A stretch of 64,000 bases of DNA from the NCBI RefSeq assembly GCF_000330885.1, contig NC_020059.1, positions 1,353,001 to 1,417,000 of the forward strand, written 5' to 3'. Source of the stretch: Rhizobium tropici CIAT 899. Its GTDB lineage: Bacteria > Pseudomonadota > Alphaproteobacteria > Rhizobiales > Rhizobiaceae. Below the pieces are notes generated by a model, which worked only from the letters and a program-made list of their open reading frames with translations, did not search any database and was not told the DNA's origin. The translations under genes were made by a program, and so were the position numbers. Positions 18,013-29,170 of the stretch are shown one piece after another (position 1 is the stretch's first letter; each line of letters opens with the position of its first letter).

Positions 18013-19266
18013 TCACATCCTCGCGAGTGTACCCATGCGCCGCAAGGCGTGGATCTGGTCGTCGAGGGTCGGCACGAGTTCGCCTTCGTCCGCTGCAAAT
18101 GCGGCATCGGGCTCCCTGGCAGTCTCAGTTTCGTTGAAGAGGATGGTGCAGTTGCGGCCTGCGCGCTTGGCAGCGTAAAGCGCATGGTCTGCGAAAGAGA
18201 TAAGACGATCCCAGCTGACGGTATCGTGCGGCATGATCGAAACGCCGATGCTGACGGTTGCCGGCACTAGCGTGCGGCCGGCAAGCAGCGGTACCCGGCA
18301 GAAATCAGCGCGGATGGTTTCCGCCAGCGCCTCGGCCTGCGATTGCTCGTCTATCGGAACGAAGGCGACGAATTCCTCCCCGCCCATTCTGCCAAATGCG
18401 CCGGTGCGAGGCACGAACTGACGGGCAATGCGGGCAAATTCGACGAGCACCGCATCGCCCGCCTGATGGCCATGGCGATCGTTGATCTTCTTGAAATGAT
18501 CGAGATCGAACAGCAGGGCGGCAAGCTTTTGCTGTTGTTGCTGCCCCTTGCCGACGAGAATTTCGTAGCTTTCCTGAAGCCCGCGCCGGTTCAGAACTCC
18601 CGTCAGAGTATCGGTGATGGATATTGCCCGCCAGCGGCGCTCGGCGCGCTCCATGAGAAGCTTGCCGTTGAGAACGATGGCGATGATGACGAGCAGTCCA
18701 TAGCCAAGCGCCATGTAGCCGCGATAGATCATGGCCTCTTCCAGTGAAGGGGCAGCAAGCACCATCCACAGAGCAGAACCGAAGCAGAAGCAGGCGAGCG
18801 CCACGAAGACGATGCCGAGTTGCCCGCGCGCCGGCTCCCGTCGGCCGTCGCCCGGATGCACGGCAAAAGCCAGCAAGGTCGCGCCGACTGCGCCCGCGAG
18901 ATCATAGACGATGACGCGATTGGCGAAATTGCCGGTGACCCAGGGAAGGCTGACGCCGATCAGCCAGATGGCCGGCGGCAGGAATGCGGACCATTCCAGT
19001 CTGCGCCTGTCCAAGACGCGGAATCCGACGATCCAGGCGCTTTCGCCGAGCAGGGCTACGGCATTGCCGATCTGGATCGACCATATATCGGGGATGAGAC
19101 CTCGAGCAGCCACCAACGCGAATCCCACGGCGCTGACGGTGAAACCCAGTGCCCAGATCAAATAGGCTGGGGATTTGCGATCATGCCGCCAGGCGAGAAG
19201 GAGAACGGTCGCCAGCGTTATGGCTTCCGAGCACCAGATGGTCAGGCCTGTGGTCATATTCAGCAC
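18013..19266 (-). CDS. Membrane-bound GGDEF diguanylate cyclase
   Basis: 417 residues from a GTG start (an ATG three codons later is possible). About seven hydrophobic segments fill residues 1-200, followed by a GGDEF domain (about 215-380): 'DTLTGVLNRRG', 'LLFDLDHFKKINDRHGHQAGD' and the active-site loop GGEEF (295-299), a functional variant. It would make cyclic di-GMP from two GTP, controlled by the membrane sensor part. No RxxD inhibitory site is seen just before the active-site loop. It converges with pstSCAB and is divergent from clpP. Confidence 0.93.
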   Translation of the reverse strand: MLNMTTGLTIWCSEAITLATVLLLAWRHDRKSPAYLIWALGFTVSAVGFALVAARGLIPDIWSIQIGNAVALLGESAWIVGFRVLDRRRLEWSAFLPPAIWLIGVSLPWVTGNFANRVIVYDLAGAVGATLLAFAVHPGDGRREPARGQLGIVFVALACFCFGSALWMVLAAPSLEEAMIYRGYMALGYGLLVIIAIVLNGKLLMERAERRWRAISITDTLTGVLNRRGLQESYEILVGKGQQQQQKLAALLFDLDHFKKINDRHGHQAGDAVLVEFARIARQFVPRTGAFGRMGGEEFVAFVPIDEQSQAEALAETIRADFCRVPLLAGRTLVPATVSIGVSIMPHDTVSWDRLISFADHALYAAKRAGRNCTILFNETETAREPDAAFAADEGELVPTLDDQIHALRRMGTLARM

Positions 19267-19668
19267 GATCGGACGTCTCCGCTGTTTTCGGCTACCGGCG
19301 CAAACTGCGCGACGATTTCCGTGTCCGTTTCATCCTTGCCCAATAAGATGGCAAGTTCCTTAAGTGCCTTGGTAAATTTTGCCTGTGCTGAAGATGTACG
19401 TCGGCCCGATCCGGGCCTTCACGCTTCCTTCACCTTGCGATCTGGAAATATGGTGAGTTGCAGCTTGCGTGTCGCTGCAGCACCTTGGCATTCGGAGAGC
19501 CGCGGTTAGAAATGCTTTGTGAACGCTTCGCAGGTCCTTAGAGCTTTTTGACGTTATGCTTTCGGGCGTCTTGAAGTGAAGGGCAGGGACACTCTATGTA
19601 GGAGTAAAGGATTTTTACTCCGATTCCCGGCGTTTCCGTCGCCGGGACAAGTTTGATAAAGGACGCAC
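19267..19668. other. Intergenic region upstream of clpP
   Basis: About 400 bases with no supported gene; a short plus-strand frame here lacks family features. It holds the clpP heat-shock-type promoter and a leader hairpin (GGAGTAAA/TTTACTCC, 19601-19621). Confidence 0.6.
19570..19599 (+). promoter_or_regulatory. Putative RpoH (sigma-32) promoter of clpP
   Basis: CTTGAA at 19570-19575, a 17-base spacer, and TCTATGT at 19593-19599 match the alphaproteobacterial heat-shock consensus CTTGAA-N17-CYTATNT at all but one base. Transcription would start near 19606, about 60 bases before clpP. Confidence 0.7.
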
Positions 19669-20301
19669 ATGAGAAATCCAGTCGATACAGCTATGGCTCT
19701 GGTGCCGATGGTTGTCGAGCAGACCAACCGCGGGGAACGGTCTTATGACATTTATTCCCGCCTGCTGAAGGAACGCATCATTTTCCTAACCGGACCGGTC
19801 GAAGACCATATGGCGACGCTGGTGTGCGCACAGCTTCTCTTCCTTGAGGCCGAAAACCCGAAGAAAGAAATCGCTCTCTATATCAATTCGCCGGGCGGCG
19901 TTGTCACTGCCGGTATGGCAATCTACGATACGATGCAGTTCATCAAGCCGGCCGTTTCGACGCTCTGCATCGGCCAGGCTGCCTCGATGGGATCGCTGCT
20001 TCTGGCCGCCGGCGACAAGGACATGCGTTTCGCAACGCCGAATTCCCGGATCATGGTTCACCAGCCTTCGGGCGGTTTCCAGGGTCAGGCTTCGGACATC
20101 GAACGCCACGCACGCGACATCATCAAGATGAAGCGCCGTCTTAATGAGGTTTACGTCAAGCATTGCGGCCGGACCTATGAAGAGGTCGAGCAGACGCTCG
20201 ATCGCGACCATTTCATGTCTTCCGACGAGGCCAAGGAATGGGGTCTGATCGACAAGGTGCTGACGTCGCGTACTGAAATAGAAGGTGAAACCGCCTCGTG
20301 A
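19669..20301 (+). CDS. clpP: ATP-dependent Clp protease proteolytic subunit
   Basis: 210 residues. It is the serine peptidase that forms the tetradecameric ClpP chamber. The catalytic serine is in '[14 protein letters not shown]' (Ser106) and the histidine in '[14 protein letters not shown]' (His131); the handle-helix and 'YINSPGG' segments are present. It lies upstream of its unfoldase gene clpX by about 300 bases and has a heat-shock-type promoter. Confidence 0.98.
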   Translation: MRNPVDTAMALVPMVVEQTNRGERSYDIYSRLLKERIIFLTGPVEDHMATLVCAQLLFLEAENPKKEIALYINSPGGVVTAGMAIYDTMQFIKPAVSTLCIGQAASMGSLLLAAGDKDMRFATPNSRIMVHQPSGGFQGQASDIERHARDIIKMKRRLNEVYVKHCGRTYEEVEQTLDRDHFMSSDEAKEWGLIDKVLTSRTEIEGETAS

Positions 20302-20598
20302 TTATCCACTAGGCGGTGACTTCTACGCCACAGTTCTATCCCATTTGTGATCGAATAGGGGTTTAATGTGGAGCAGAACGCGGTAATAGTACGCATTAAT
20401 GCTATGTAGCGTTTTTATGACATAGCATTCGGCATTCGAAGGGGGATCGTTGCCACGCAGTTCCGGTTTGGTTGCCTGGCCTGCGTTCAGTACCCTGAAG
20501 GGCGCCGCGATCTGCAAACGAGGGGCAGGTCCGGCGGGCGCATAGAGTGGACCGCGATTTCAAGTTGGAAATTTGCGGCGTGCTGGAAGGAAAGTGAT
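20302..20598. other. clpP-clpX intergenic region
   Basis: About 297 bases with no supported gene. It contains an 8-bp hairpin (TGCTATGT at 20400-20407 pairing with ACATAGCA at 20420-20427) without a T tract. The length suggests that clpX has its own promoter, but none was identified. Confidence 0.45.
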
Positions 20599-21876
<1,278 letters not shown>

Positions 21877-21900
21877 TCCATCATCCGTGATCACGAATCG

Positions 21901-21927
21901 GGGGCTCGTCATCGACGGGCCCCTTTC
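21901..21927 (+). terminator. Rho-independent terminator of clpX
   Basis: 10-bp stem (21901-21910 with 21914-21923; one G-U pair), 3-base loop ATC, followed by TTTCTGTTT. It is 24 bases past clpX. Confidence 0.8.
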
Positions 21928-22295
21928 TGTTTGAAAAATCGCCCGGTTTGCTGATAAAGTCTTGGATAAGCTTAAGGGAATGCCGTCGGAACCGGTTGTG
22001 AAGAGCCCCTGCTGCGGCCATGATGGCATGATTCTGGAGCACGAGGCGGACAGGGCGCAGGCCCGGCGTTTTTCTTCGGATATTAACGTCGCCGGCAGCG
22101 TTCGAGTTGTCGGGCTTTGGTGTTTTATTGTTGCGTTCCTCCTTGCGTATATGCGGGATCGTTGCCTTCTGGCGGGCGTTTCCTGTGACTTGAAATAGGC
22201 AGTGTGAAGCTCCACTTGTTTACCAAGTGAGAGAGCCGGCTAACTCCCCCAAGCCGGCAGAGAGCCCGGGAACGGGACGACGGAAAGGAAATGAC
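21928..22295. other. clpX-lon intergenic region
   Basis: About 370 bases. A 78-codon plus-strand frame here has mixed composition and no family signal; it is not annotated. A CTTGAAAT -35-like element occurs near 22189. Confidence 0.45.
22189..22218 (+). promoter_or_regulatory. Possible heat-shock promoter of lon
   Basis: CTTGAA at 22189-22194 (as CTTGAAAT) is a good sigma-32 -35 element; the -10 region about 17 bases on (CCACTTG) is a weak match. It lies about 80 bases before the lon start. Confidence 0.35.
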
Positions 22296-24716
22296 ATGAG
22301 TAAGAAAACGTCTGCGGCACACGACAGCATTGCCTATCCGGTATTGCCGTTGCGCGACATCGTGGTCTTCCCCCACATGATCGTGCCTCTGTTCGTCGGA
22401 CGGGAGAAATCCATTCGCGCGCTGGAAGAGGTCATGGGTTCGGACAAGCAGATCATGCTCGTCACCCAGATCAATGCCAGCGATGACGATCCCGCGCCGG
22501 ACGCCATCCACAAGGTCGGTACCGTTGCAAATGTCCTGCAGCTGCTGAAACTGCCCGACGGCACCGTCAAGGTGCTGGTGGAAGGCCGTGCGCGCGCAGA
22601 AATCGATGAATATACCGCCCGTGAAGACTTCTACGAAGCCCTTGGCCATGTCCTGCATGAGCCGGAAGAAGACCAGGTCGAGCTCGAAGCTTTGAGCCGC
22701 TCCGTCGTTTCCGAATTCGAGAGCTATGTGAAGCTCAACAAGAAGATTTCGCCGGAAGTGGTCGGTGCAGCCAGCCAGATCGATGATTATTCGAAGCTGG
22801 CGGACACCGTTGCATCGCATCTTTCGATCAAGATCACCGAAAAGCAGGAAATGCTGGAAACCACCAGCGTCAAGGCTCGCCTGGAAAAGGCACTCGGCTT
22901 CATGGAAGGCGAGATTTCGGTTCTGCAGGTCGAAAAGCGCATCCGCTCGCGCGTCAAGCGCCAGATGGAGAAGACGCAGCGCGAATACTATCTGAACGAG
23001 CAGATGAAGGCGATCCAGAAGGAGCTCGGCGACGGCGAGGAAGGCCGCGACGAGATGGCCGAACTGGAAGAGCGCATCTCCAAGACTAAGCTGTCGAAGG
23101 AAGCCAAGGAAAAGGCCGATGCCGAGCTGAAGAAGCTCAGGCAGATGAGCCCGATGTCGGCTGAGGCGACCGTGGTGCGCAACTATCTCGACTGGCTGCT
23201 GGGCATCCCCTGGCACAAGAAGTCGAAGATCAAGACCGATCTGAACAACGCCGAGAAGATCCTCGAAGCGGATCATTTCGGCCTGGAGAAGGTCAAGGAA
23301 CGCATCGTCGAATATCTCGCCGTCCAGGCTCGCGCGACGAAGATCAAAGGCCCGATCCTGTGCCTCGTCGGCCCTCCGGGCGTCGGCAAGACCTCGCTCG
23401 CCCAGTCGATCGCCAAGGCGACCGGCCGTGAGTATGTCCGCATGGCGCTTGGCGGCGTTCGCGACGAAGCCGAGATCCGCGGTCACCGCCGCACCTATAT
23501 CGGCTCGATGCCCGGCAAGGTCATCCAGTCGATGAAGAAGGCAAAGAAGTCCAACCCTCTGTTCCTGCTCGACGAAATCGACAAGCTCGGTCAGGACTAT
23601 CGCGGCGATCCGTCTTCGGCTCTGCTTGAAGTCCTGGATCCGGCGCAGAACTCGACCTTTATGGATCACTACCTGGAAGTCGAATATGACCTGTCGGACG
23701 TGATGTTCATCACGACGGCGAATACGCTGAATATTCCTGCGCCCCTGATGGACCGCATGGAAGTCATCCGTATCGCCGGCTATACCGAAGACGAGAAGCG
23801 CGAGATCGCTAAGCGGCACCTGCTGCCGAAGGCCATCAAGGAACATGCGTTGCAGCCGGAGGAATTCTCGGTCACCGACGGCGCCCTGATGGCGATTAGC
23901 CAGCAGTACACCCGCGAAGCCGGTGTTCGTAACTTCGAGCGCGAATTGATGAAGCTCGCCCGCAAGGCGGTCACCGAGATCATCAAGGGCAAGGTAAAGT
24001 CGGTTGCCGTTACGGCGGAGAATATTTCCGACTATCTCGGCGTGCCGCGCTTCCGCCACGGCGAAGCCGAGCGCGACGATCAGGTCGGTGTTGTCACCGG
24101 TCTTGCCTGGACTGAAGTCGGCGGCGAGCTGTTGACGATCGAAGGCGTGATGATGCCGGGCAAGGGCCGCATGACGGTCACCGGCAACCTGAAGGAAGTC
24201 ATGAAGGAATCGATCTCGGCGGCGGCCTCCTACGTCCGCTCGCGCGCCGTCGATTTCGGCATCGAGCCGCCTCGCTTCGACAAGAGCGACATCCACGTGC
24301 ACGTGCCGGAAGGTGCGACGCCGAAGGATGGTCCGTCGGCCGGTGTCGCCATGGCAACGGCAATCGTCTCGATCATGACCGGCATCCCGGTTTCCAAGGA
24401 TGTTGCCATGACGGGTGAAATCACGCTGCGCGGCCGTGTGCTGCCGATCGGCGGCCTGAAGGAAAAGCTGCTCGCGGCACTGCGCGGCGGCATCAAGAAG
24501 GTGCTGATCCCGGAAGAAAACGCCAAGGATCTGGCGGAGATTCCGGACAACGTGAAGAACAGCATGGAAATCATCCCCGTGTCGCGCATGGGCGAGGTGA
24601 TCAAGCACGCGCTTGTTCGCCGTCCTGAGCCGATCGAGTGGGATGGCACCGTGGAAACGCCTGTGATCGCAACGGTCGAAGGCGTCGACGAAGTGGGTTC
24701 TACCATCGCTCATTGA
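22296..24716 (+). CDS. lon: ATP-dependent protease Lon
   Basis: 806 residues from the ATG at 22296 (ribosome binding site GGAAAGG); an upstream frame adds 23 residues that are not needed. The order is an N-terminal substrate-binding domain ('[24 protein letters not shown]'), a coiled coil, an AAA+ module with Walker A GPPGVGKT (359-366), and a protease domain with the catalytic dyad Ser681 ('[10 protein letters not shown]') and Lys724 ('[10 protein letters not shown]'). A cytoplasmic quality-control protease. Followed by its own terminator and hupB. Confidence 0.98.
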   Translation: MSKKTSAAHDSIAYPVLPLRDIVVFPHMIVPLFVGREKSIRALEEVMGSDKQIMLVTQINASDDDPAPDAIHKVGTVANVLQLLKLPDGTVKVLVEGRARAEIDEYTAREDFYEALGHVLHEPEEDQVELEALSRSVVSEFESYVKLNKKISPEVVGAASQIDDYSKLADTVASHLSIKITEKQEMLETTSVKARLEKALGFMEGEISVLQVEKRIRSRVKRQMEKTQREYYLNEQMKAIQKELGDGEEGRDEMAELEERISKTKLSKEAKEKADAELKKLRQMSPMSAEATVVRNYLDWLLGIPWHKKSKIKTDLNNAEKILEADHFGLEKVKERIVEYLAVQARATKIKGPILCLVGPPGVGKTSLAQSIAKATGREYVRMALGGVRDEAEIRGHRRTYIGSMPGKVIQSMKKAKKSNPLFLLDEIDKLGQDYRGDPSSALLEVLDPAQNSTFMDHYLEVEYDLSDVMFITTANTLNIPAPLMDRMEVIRIAGYTEDEKREIAKRHLLPKAIKEHALQPEEFSVTDGALMAISQQYTREAGVRNFERELMKLARKAVTEIIKGKVKSVAVTAENISDYLGVPRFRHGEAERDDQVGVVTGLAWTEVGGELLTIEGVMMPGKGRMTVTGNLKEVMKESISAAASYVRSRAVDFGIEPPRFDKSDIHVHVPEGATPKDGPSAGVAMATAIVSIMTGIPVSKDVAMTGEITLRGRVLPIGGLKEKLLAALRGGIKKVLIPEENAKDLAEIPDNVKNSMEIIPVSRMGEVIKHALVRRPEPIEWDGTVETPVIATVEGVDEVGSTIAH

Positions 24717-24758
24717 GCCCCTTCGCCTCAATTCTGTCGAATTGACATAAATGGACGA

Positions 24759-24787
24759 AAAGACCGGCATTTTTGCCGGTCTTTTTT
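24759..24787 (+). terminator. Rho-independent terminator of lon
   Basis: 11-bp stem AAAGACCGGCA with TGCCGGTCTTT (24759-24769 and 24774-24784), 4-base loop, T tract. It is 42 bases past lon. Confidence 0.9.
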
Positions 24788-24917
24788 GTGAAAAGCGTAT
24801 GCCAACGCTTGCTTTTCCTTGATTTGCAGGGCTTTTGGGGTTGCGGCGGGTAAGAGCATTCCCATTTGCACCCCGCTTACTGATAAGTCGTTTCATACCA
24901 GAGAAAGGGGTGGAAAC

Positions 24918-25193
24918 ATGAACAAGAATGAGCTCGTGTCCGCAGTGGCCGAGAAGGCCGGTATCACGAAGGCTGACGCTGCTTCCGCTGTCGACGCTGT
25001 TTTTGATACTGTCCAGGCCGAACTGAAGAAGGGCGGCGACATTCGCCTTGCTGGTTTCGGCAGCTTCACCGTTTCTCACCGTGCAGCCACCAAGGGCCGT
25101 AACCCGTCCACCGGCGCCGAGGTCGATATTCCTGCCCGCAACGTACCGAAGTTCACGCCCGGCAAGGGCCTGAAGGATTCGGTCAACAGCTAA
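24918..25193 (+). CDS. hupB: DNA-binding protein HU
   Basis: 91 residues, the usual HU length, from the ATG at 24918 (AAAGGGGTGG upstream). The dimer core 'MNKNELVSAVAEKAGITKADAASAVDAV' and the DNA-binding arm 'RAATKGRNPSTGAEVDIPARNVPKF' are intact. Nucleoid protein that bends DNA. The longer open frame upstream is not used. A terminator follows. Confidence 0.97.
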   Translation: MNKNELVSAVAEKAGITKADAASAVDAVFDTVQAELKKGGDIRLAGFGSFTVSHRAATKGRNPSTGAEVDIPARNVPKFTPGKGLKDSVNS

Positions 25194-25242
25194 TTCGTTT
25201 CACCCGCTGTGAGGCTTTAGCCTTGCGGGGTGGACAAGATTG

Positions 25243-25268
25243 GGGCCCGCGAGAGCGGGCCCTTTTTT
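25243..25268 (+). terminator. Rho-independent terminator of hupB
   Basis: 8-bp GGGCCCGC/GCGGGCCC stem (25243-25250 and 25255-25262), GAGA tetraloop, T6 tract. Confidence 0.92.
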
Positions 25269-25349
25269 ATGGGTGATTTCCGATCCGCAATCGCCATCCG
25301 CATCGGGCAGGATGAACGCCGATGTGTTCATGCGGTGCTCCAACGGGAG

Positions 25350-26093
25350 CTATCGGGCGCTGTCGATGATCTGGCCACCATCGGGCGTCAGACTTGAACC
25401 CGTGATGAATCTCGAATCGCTGCTGGCAAGGAACAGGACGACGGGTGCGACATCGTCTTCGGGTGAGCCGAAGCGGCCAAGGGCATTCGTTGGTGGAGGA
25501 GTGTCGGGCCCTGCGCCCCAAGTGTCGGCTACGGGCAGGAGGTTGTTGACGGTGATATTGTCCGGACCCCACTCGCGGGCAGCGGATCTCGTGAGAGCAC
25601 GTATGGCCTCCTTGGCGAGGTTGTATGGACCGTAAGGGGACATGCCGAGAATGCCTGCCAGAGACGCAAAGTTGATCACACGGCCTTCTCCGCTGGCTTT
25701 CAGGTATGGATAGCAGGCCTGCATGGTTCGCAGATATGCAATCGGGCCCATATCGAAGTTGCGTTGCAATTGTTCTACGGAGAGATCGAGGATCGAGGAG
25801 TGAACGACGGTCGGGTCGAATGCGACATTCACCAGAATATCGATCCCTCCGAATGTCTGCACCACCTTTGCCACTGCCTCGGCGATCTGCTCGCCGTCGC
25901 TCAGATCGCAGACCACGCCGAGCGCGGTTCCTCCCTTGGATTGGATGTGAGCGACGACGGCATTCACGTTGGCTGGGGTGAGCGACAATACGGCGACCTT
26001 GGCGCCTTCCGCCGCAAAGAGTTCCGCCGTGGCACGTCCGATGCCCCTGCCGGCACCGGCGACGATAGCCACTTTTCCGGTTAGCTTTCCCAT
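25350..26093 (-). CDS. SDR-family oxidoreductase
   Basis: 247 residues from the ATG at 26091-26093 with AAGGAAA upstream. A classical short-chain dehydrogenase: NAD(P)-binding '[17 protein letters not shown]', a 'D-L-S' cofactor segment, and the catalytic '[14 protein letters not shown]' (Tyr-x-x-x-Lys is replaced in spacing terms by YNLAK). The 'NNA' motif reads 'NVA' here. Substrate unknown. It is followed upstream (higher coordinates) by a DoxX-like gene in the same direction, 24 bases away, so they form a pair controlled by the divergent HxlR gene. Confidence 0.85.
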   Translation of the reverse strand: MGKLTGKVAIVAGAGRGIGRATAELFAAEGAKVAVLSLTPANVNAVVAHIQSKGGTALGVVCDLSDGEQIAEAVAKVVQTFGGIDILVNVAFDPTVVHSSILDLSVEQLQRNFDMGPIAYLRTMQACYPYLKASGEGRVINFASLAGILGMSPYGPYNLAKEAIRALTRSAAREWGPDNITVNNLLPVADTWGAGPDTPPPTNALGRFGSPEDDVAPVVLFLASSDSRFITGSSLTPDGGQIIDSAR

Positions 26094-26117
26094 TCGATTT
26101 CCTTTCGGGTTTGGCAA

Positions 26118-26507
26118 TTAGAGCGCCATCGCAAATGCGTATGGTGAGGGAATTTCGCGTCCCGCGTTCTGCATGGCGAAGGAGGTTACGAGCAATGCCA
26201 GTCCGACTATAGCCGGCAGAGCGCCTACGGGTTTTCGAACGCCAATGTGAGCAAGTCCGGAAAGCAGGAGGTGAAACAACATGCCCGCATAGGCCAGATC
26301 GCTGATAGCGACGTTGAACCGCGATAGAATAGCGGCAATGGCGGCGAGCTTCACGAAAGTCAAAAGGTTGACGAGATAGCTGGGGTAGCCAAAGCCGAGG
26401 ATCGTTTGCCGTACCCATTCGGTTTTGGCGACGTAGGTCACGGCGGAGGCCAGGTACAGCAGGATTAGCAAGGCCGTTGCGGCCCAGTAAACATAGAATT
26501 CAGACAT
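26118..26507 (-). CDS. DoxX-like four-helix membrane protein
   Basis: 129 residues from the ATG at 26505-26507. Four hydrophobic helices, with '[35 protein letters not shown]' typical of the DoxX-like (DoxX_2) family; relatives are inner-membrane proteins, some tied to redox or thiol stress. A longer frame adds 16 residues with a weaker start. First gene of a two-gene unit with the SDR, divergent from the HxlR regulator. Confidence 0.8.
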   Translation of the reverse strand: MSEFYVYWAATALLILLYLASAVTYVAKTEWVRQTILGFGYPSYLVNLLTFVKLAAIAAILSRFNVAISDLAYAGMLFHLLLSGLAHIGVRKPVGALPAIVGLALLVTSFAMQNAGREIPSPYAFAMAL

Positions 26508-26660
26508 GGGATATCCGTTGCCGCCGAATGGCTCCGGCAGCTTGCTCCGTTTCAAGTTTTTCGATGTCCGGAATGGCGATCCGCCATTTCTCCGGTCTGC
26601 TGATTGAAAATGTGATATTAAATGAATCTATACAAGTAGGATGAATTTGGTGTGGTAAGT

Positions 26661-27041
26661 ATGGAAAACCAGACTAATGAACCAGGCATCAATATGCATG
26701 AAGAGATGCGCCGTGCGTTCACACTACTCTCCGGAAAATGGAAGCTGGAAATCATGTGGCTTCTCAACCAGCGGATCTATCGCTTTAACGAGCTGCGCAA
26801 GGCCATTCCAGGCATCACGCAGCACATGTTGACCACGCAATTGCGGGAGCTGGAGGCTGATGGTCTAATCTCACGCACTGTCTTTGCCGAAGTTCCGCCT
26901 CGCGTGGAATATGAAATCACCGCGAAGGCAAGGGGGCTTGGACCTACCATGGAAGCCTTGACCGCATGGTGGAGCGAATATGGGCGCAGCATACCCGAAA
27001 GGACGACAACTCGCGGCCGAAAACAAACCTCGAAAAAATAG
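26661..27041 (+). CDS. HxlR-family transcriptional regulator
   Basis: 126 residues. A winged-helix domain of HxlR type: 'LLSGKWKLEIMWLLNQRIYRFNELRKAIPGITQHMLTTQLRELEADGLISRTVFAEVPPRVEYEIT'. The family often senses quinones or aldehydes through a cysteine, but no N-terminal cysteine is seen here. It is divergent from the DoxX-SDR pair with a 150-base gap, making that pair the likely target. ATG at 26661; a GTG at 26652 is possible. Confidence 0.9.
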   Translation: MENQTNEPGINMHEEMRRAFTLLSGKWKLEIMWLLNQRIYRFNELRKAIPGITQHMLTTQLRELEADGLISRTVFAEVPPRVEYEITAKARGLGPTMEALTAWWSEYGRSIPERTTTRGRKQTSKK

Positions 27042-27146
27042 ATGCCCGCTCCAAACCGCGGAGCCGGCGTCGGATGGCTGCTTGAGGTGCGAGGCGGCGC
27101 CACGACCACAGCTTCGGCTGATGAGCTTTGCTACCGAAGCGCAGAG

Positions 27147-27884
27147 TCAGAGCAGCGTCCGGCCGCCATTGACCGCGAGTTTCTGGCCGGTGATGAAATC
27201 TGCCTTGCTCGAGGCGAGGAAGACGACGGCATCGGCGATATCTTCCGGCCTGCCGAAATGGGCAAGGGGCGTCTGCGCGAGATAGCCGTCCTTCGCCTGC
27301 TGCGACGCATCGGCATGGCGTTCGACCGGTATCCAGCCCGGCGCGATGAGATTGACGGTGATGCCTTCCGGCGCGAGCTCTCTCGCCCAGGAGCGCGTCA
27401 TCGCGAGCATGGCGCCCTTCGCCGCGGCGTAGTTTCCGACATAAGGATTGCCGAGTTCTGCGATCTCGGAACCGATGTTGATGATGCGGCCCGACTTGCG
27501 CGCCCGCCAGTCCGGCAATACGACTTGCAGCAATTCCAGCGGCGCCTTGACGAAGAATTCGAGCTGATCGAGGTAAGTCCGCCAGGATTGTTCCATGAGC
27601 GGCATGTCCGGCTGAGGGCCGGTCGCGTTGTTGACGATGAGATCGACCGGTCCGAGCGATGCCCTGATTTTTTCCAGACCGTCCACGAGCTGGTCTTTGT
27701 CGATCACGCTGAATTTTGCGGCATAAGCCTGGCCACCGCGCCGCCGAACGGTATCGACGATCTTCTCTGCCCCCTGAGTGTCGCTCGCATAGTTGACGGC
27801 GACGGCCCAGCCGGCCTCAGCGAGCTGCAAGGCGATTACGGCGCCAAGGCCGCGCGATGCCCCCGTTACCAGCGCTACTTTCAT
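27147..27884 (-). CDS. SDR-family oxidoreductase (FabG-like)
   Basis: 245 residues. The NAD(P)-binding motif 'VTGASRGLGAVIALQLA', 'NNATG', the catalytic 'YVGNYAAAKGAMLAM' (Tyr-Ala-Ala-Ala-Lys) and a C-terminal 'GRPEDIADAVVFLASSKADFITGQKLAVNGG' mark a classical 3-oxoacyl-ACP-reductase-like SDR. Substrate unknown. It lies 77 bases downstream of an aldo/keto reductase in the same direction, a likely operon. Confidence 0.9.
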   Translation of the reverse strand: MKVALVTGASRGLGAVIALQLAEAGWAVAVNYASDTQGAEKIVDTVRRRGGQAYAAKFSVIDKDQLVDGLEKIRASLGPVDLIVNNATGPQPDMPLMEQSWRTYLDQLEFFVKAPLELLQVVLPDWRARKSGRIINIGSEIAELGNPYVGNYAAAKGAMLAMTRSWARELAPEGITVNLIAPGWIPVERHADASQQAKDGYLAQTPLAHFGRPEDIADAVVFLASSKADFITGQKLAVNGGRTLL

Positions 27885-27961
27885 TCTCTTCCTCCTCTTC
27901 GGTTTCGAATTGATTTTCGAATAGCCGGAACGTGGTCCCGGCTATTCATGCCAAAATGGCC

Positions 27962-28948
27962 CTACCAGCGATGATGAACGTGCGGTGCAATCAGGCGCTC
28001 GTAGATTTCGCGCGTTGCTGCCATGACATCGGCCGAAAGCGGAGCGAGATCGGCCGCGGCGGCATTGGCCTTGGCCTGTTCGGCATTGCGCGCACCCGGA
28101 ATGACGACGGTGACGGCGTCATTCATCAGGATCCAGCGGAGTGCAAAGGCTGCCATGCTGGCACCGGCCGGAACCAGCTTGCGCACTTCTTCCACGGCCT
28201 GCAGACCAACTTCGAACGGCACGCCCGCAAAGGTTTCGCCGACATCGAAGGCTTCGCCGTGGCGGTTGAAGTTGCGGTGGTCATCGCTGGCAAATTGCGT
28301 ATCGCGGGTGATCTTGCCGGATAGCAGGCCGGAGGCGAGGGGAACGCGGGCGATGACGGCCACGTTCTTGCGCCTGGCCTCCTTGAAAAACAGATGATCG
28401 GGCCGCTGACGGAAGATATTGTAGATGATCTGAATGCTGACGACCCCCGGATATTCGATCGCCTTCAGCGCTTCCTCGACCTTCTCGACGCTGACACCGT
28501 ACGCCTTGATCTTGCCGGCCTTCTGCAATCCGTCGAGACCGGCAAAAACCTCCGGTCGATAAAGAACTTCGGTTGGCGGGCAGTGAAGCTGCACGAGATC
28601 AAGGCTCTCGACACCGAGGTTCTTCAGGCTGCGGTCGATGAAGCCCTCCAGATTGGCCTTGGTATAGCCGTCGGCCACATGTGGACTCAGCCGGCGGCCG
28701 GCCTTCGTCGCCACCATCGGGCGCTCGCCGCCGCGTGCCTTCAGTACATCGGCAATGATCTTTTCCGAGCGGCCGTCGCCATAGACGTCGGCGGTGTCGA
28801 TGAAGGTCATGCCGGCGTCAAGGGCTGCGTTCAAGGCTGCGCGGCCGTCGACCTCGCTGACATCGCCCCATGCGCCGCCGATCTGCCAGGCTCCGAAACC
28901 GACATCCGTCACGATAAAGGGCGTCCGTCCAAAGGCATGATGTCTCAT
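27962..28948 (-). CDS. Aldo/keto reductase
   Basis: 328 residues from the ATG at 28946-28948 (GGAGA upstream); the longer frame to 29116 is not supported. TIM-barrel AKR with the catalytic tetrad visible as 'FIDTADVYGDGRSE' (Asp, Tyr), 'VATKAGR' (Lys) and 'DLVQLHCPP' (His). The C-terminal 'WILMNDAVTVVIPGARNAEQAKANAAA' is the NADPH-binding end. Reduces aldehydes or sugars; substrate unknown. Probably cotranscribed with the following SDR. Confidence 0.92.
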   Translation of the reverse strand: MRHHAFGRTPFIVTDVGFGAWQIGGAWGDVSEVDGRAALNAALDAGMTFIDTADVYGDGRSEKIIADVLKARGGERPMVATKAGRRLSPHVADGYTKANLEGFIDRSLKNLGVESLDLVQLHCPPTEVLYRPEVFAGLDGLQKAGKIKAYGVSVEKVEEALKAIEYPGVVSIQIIYNIFRQRPDHLFFKEARRKNVAVIARVPLASGLLSGKITRDTQFASDDHRNFNRHGEAFDVGETFAGVPFEVGLQAVEEVRKLVPAGASMAAFALRWILMNDAVTVVIPGARNAEQAKANAAAADLAPLSADVMAATREIYERLIAPHVHHRW

Positions 28949-29170
28949 GAAAAGTCTCCTCTCTTTTATTCGTAAGATGATAGCGCAGTAGCAGCCGTCC
29001 GACAGGGCCACAAGCGCACATTGGTGATCGAGGATCGCAATCGCGTGACTGAGAAACATGGCAGGCGCTGGCCGGCTTACGAAACCGTTGGATGAAGCCG
29101 CCGGCGCGGTATTCACAACGCCTTCGTTTCCTTAAAAGGGGAGATCGGATTTCTGACGACATCGGAGCTC

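Noticed and set aside
19601..19621. CIRCE element at clpP
   Set aside because: The inverted repeat GGAGTAAA/TTTACTCC does not match the CIRCE sequence or its 9-base spacing.
21962..22198. 78-codon frame between clpX and lon
   Set aside because: Ambiguous composition, no good ribosome binding site and no family signal.
22125..25079. 984-codon open frame antisense to lon
   Set aside because: A shadow of high-GC third positions in lon. The protein shows no family features and the lon protein is unmistakable.
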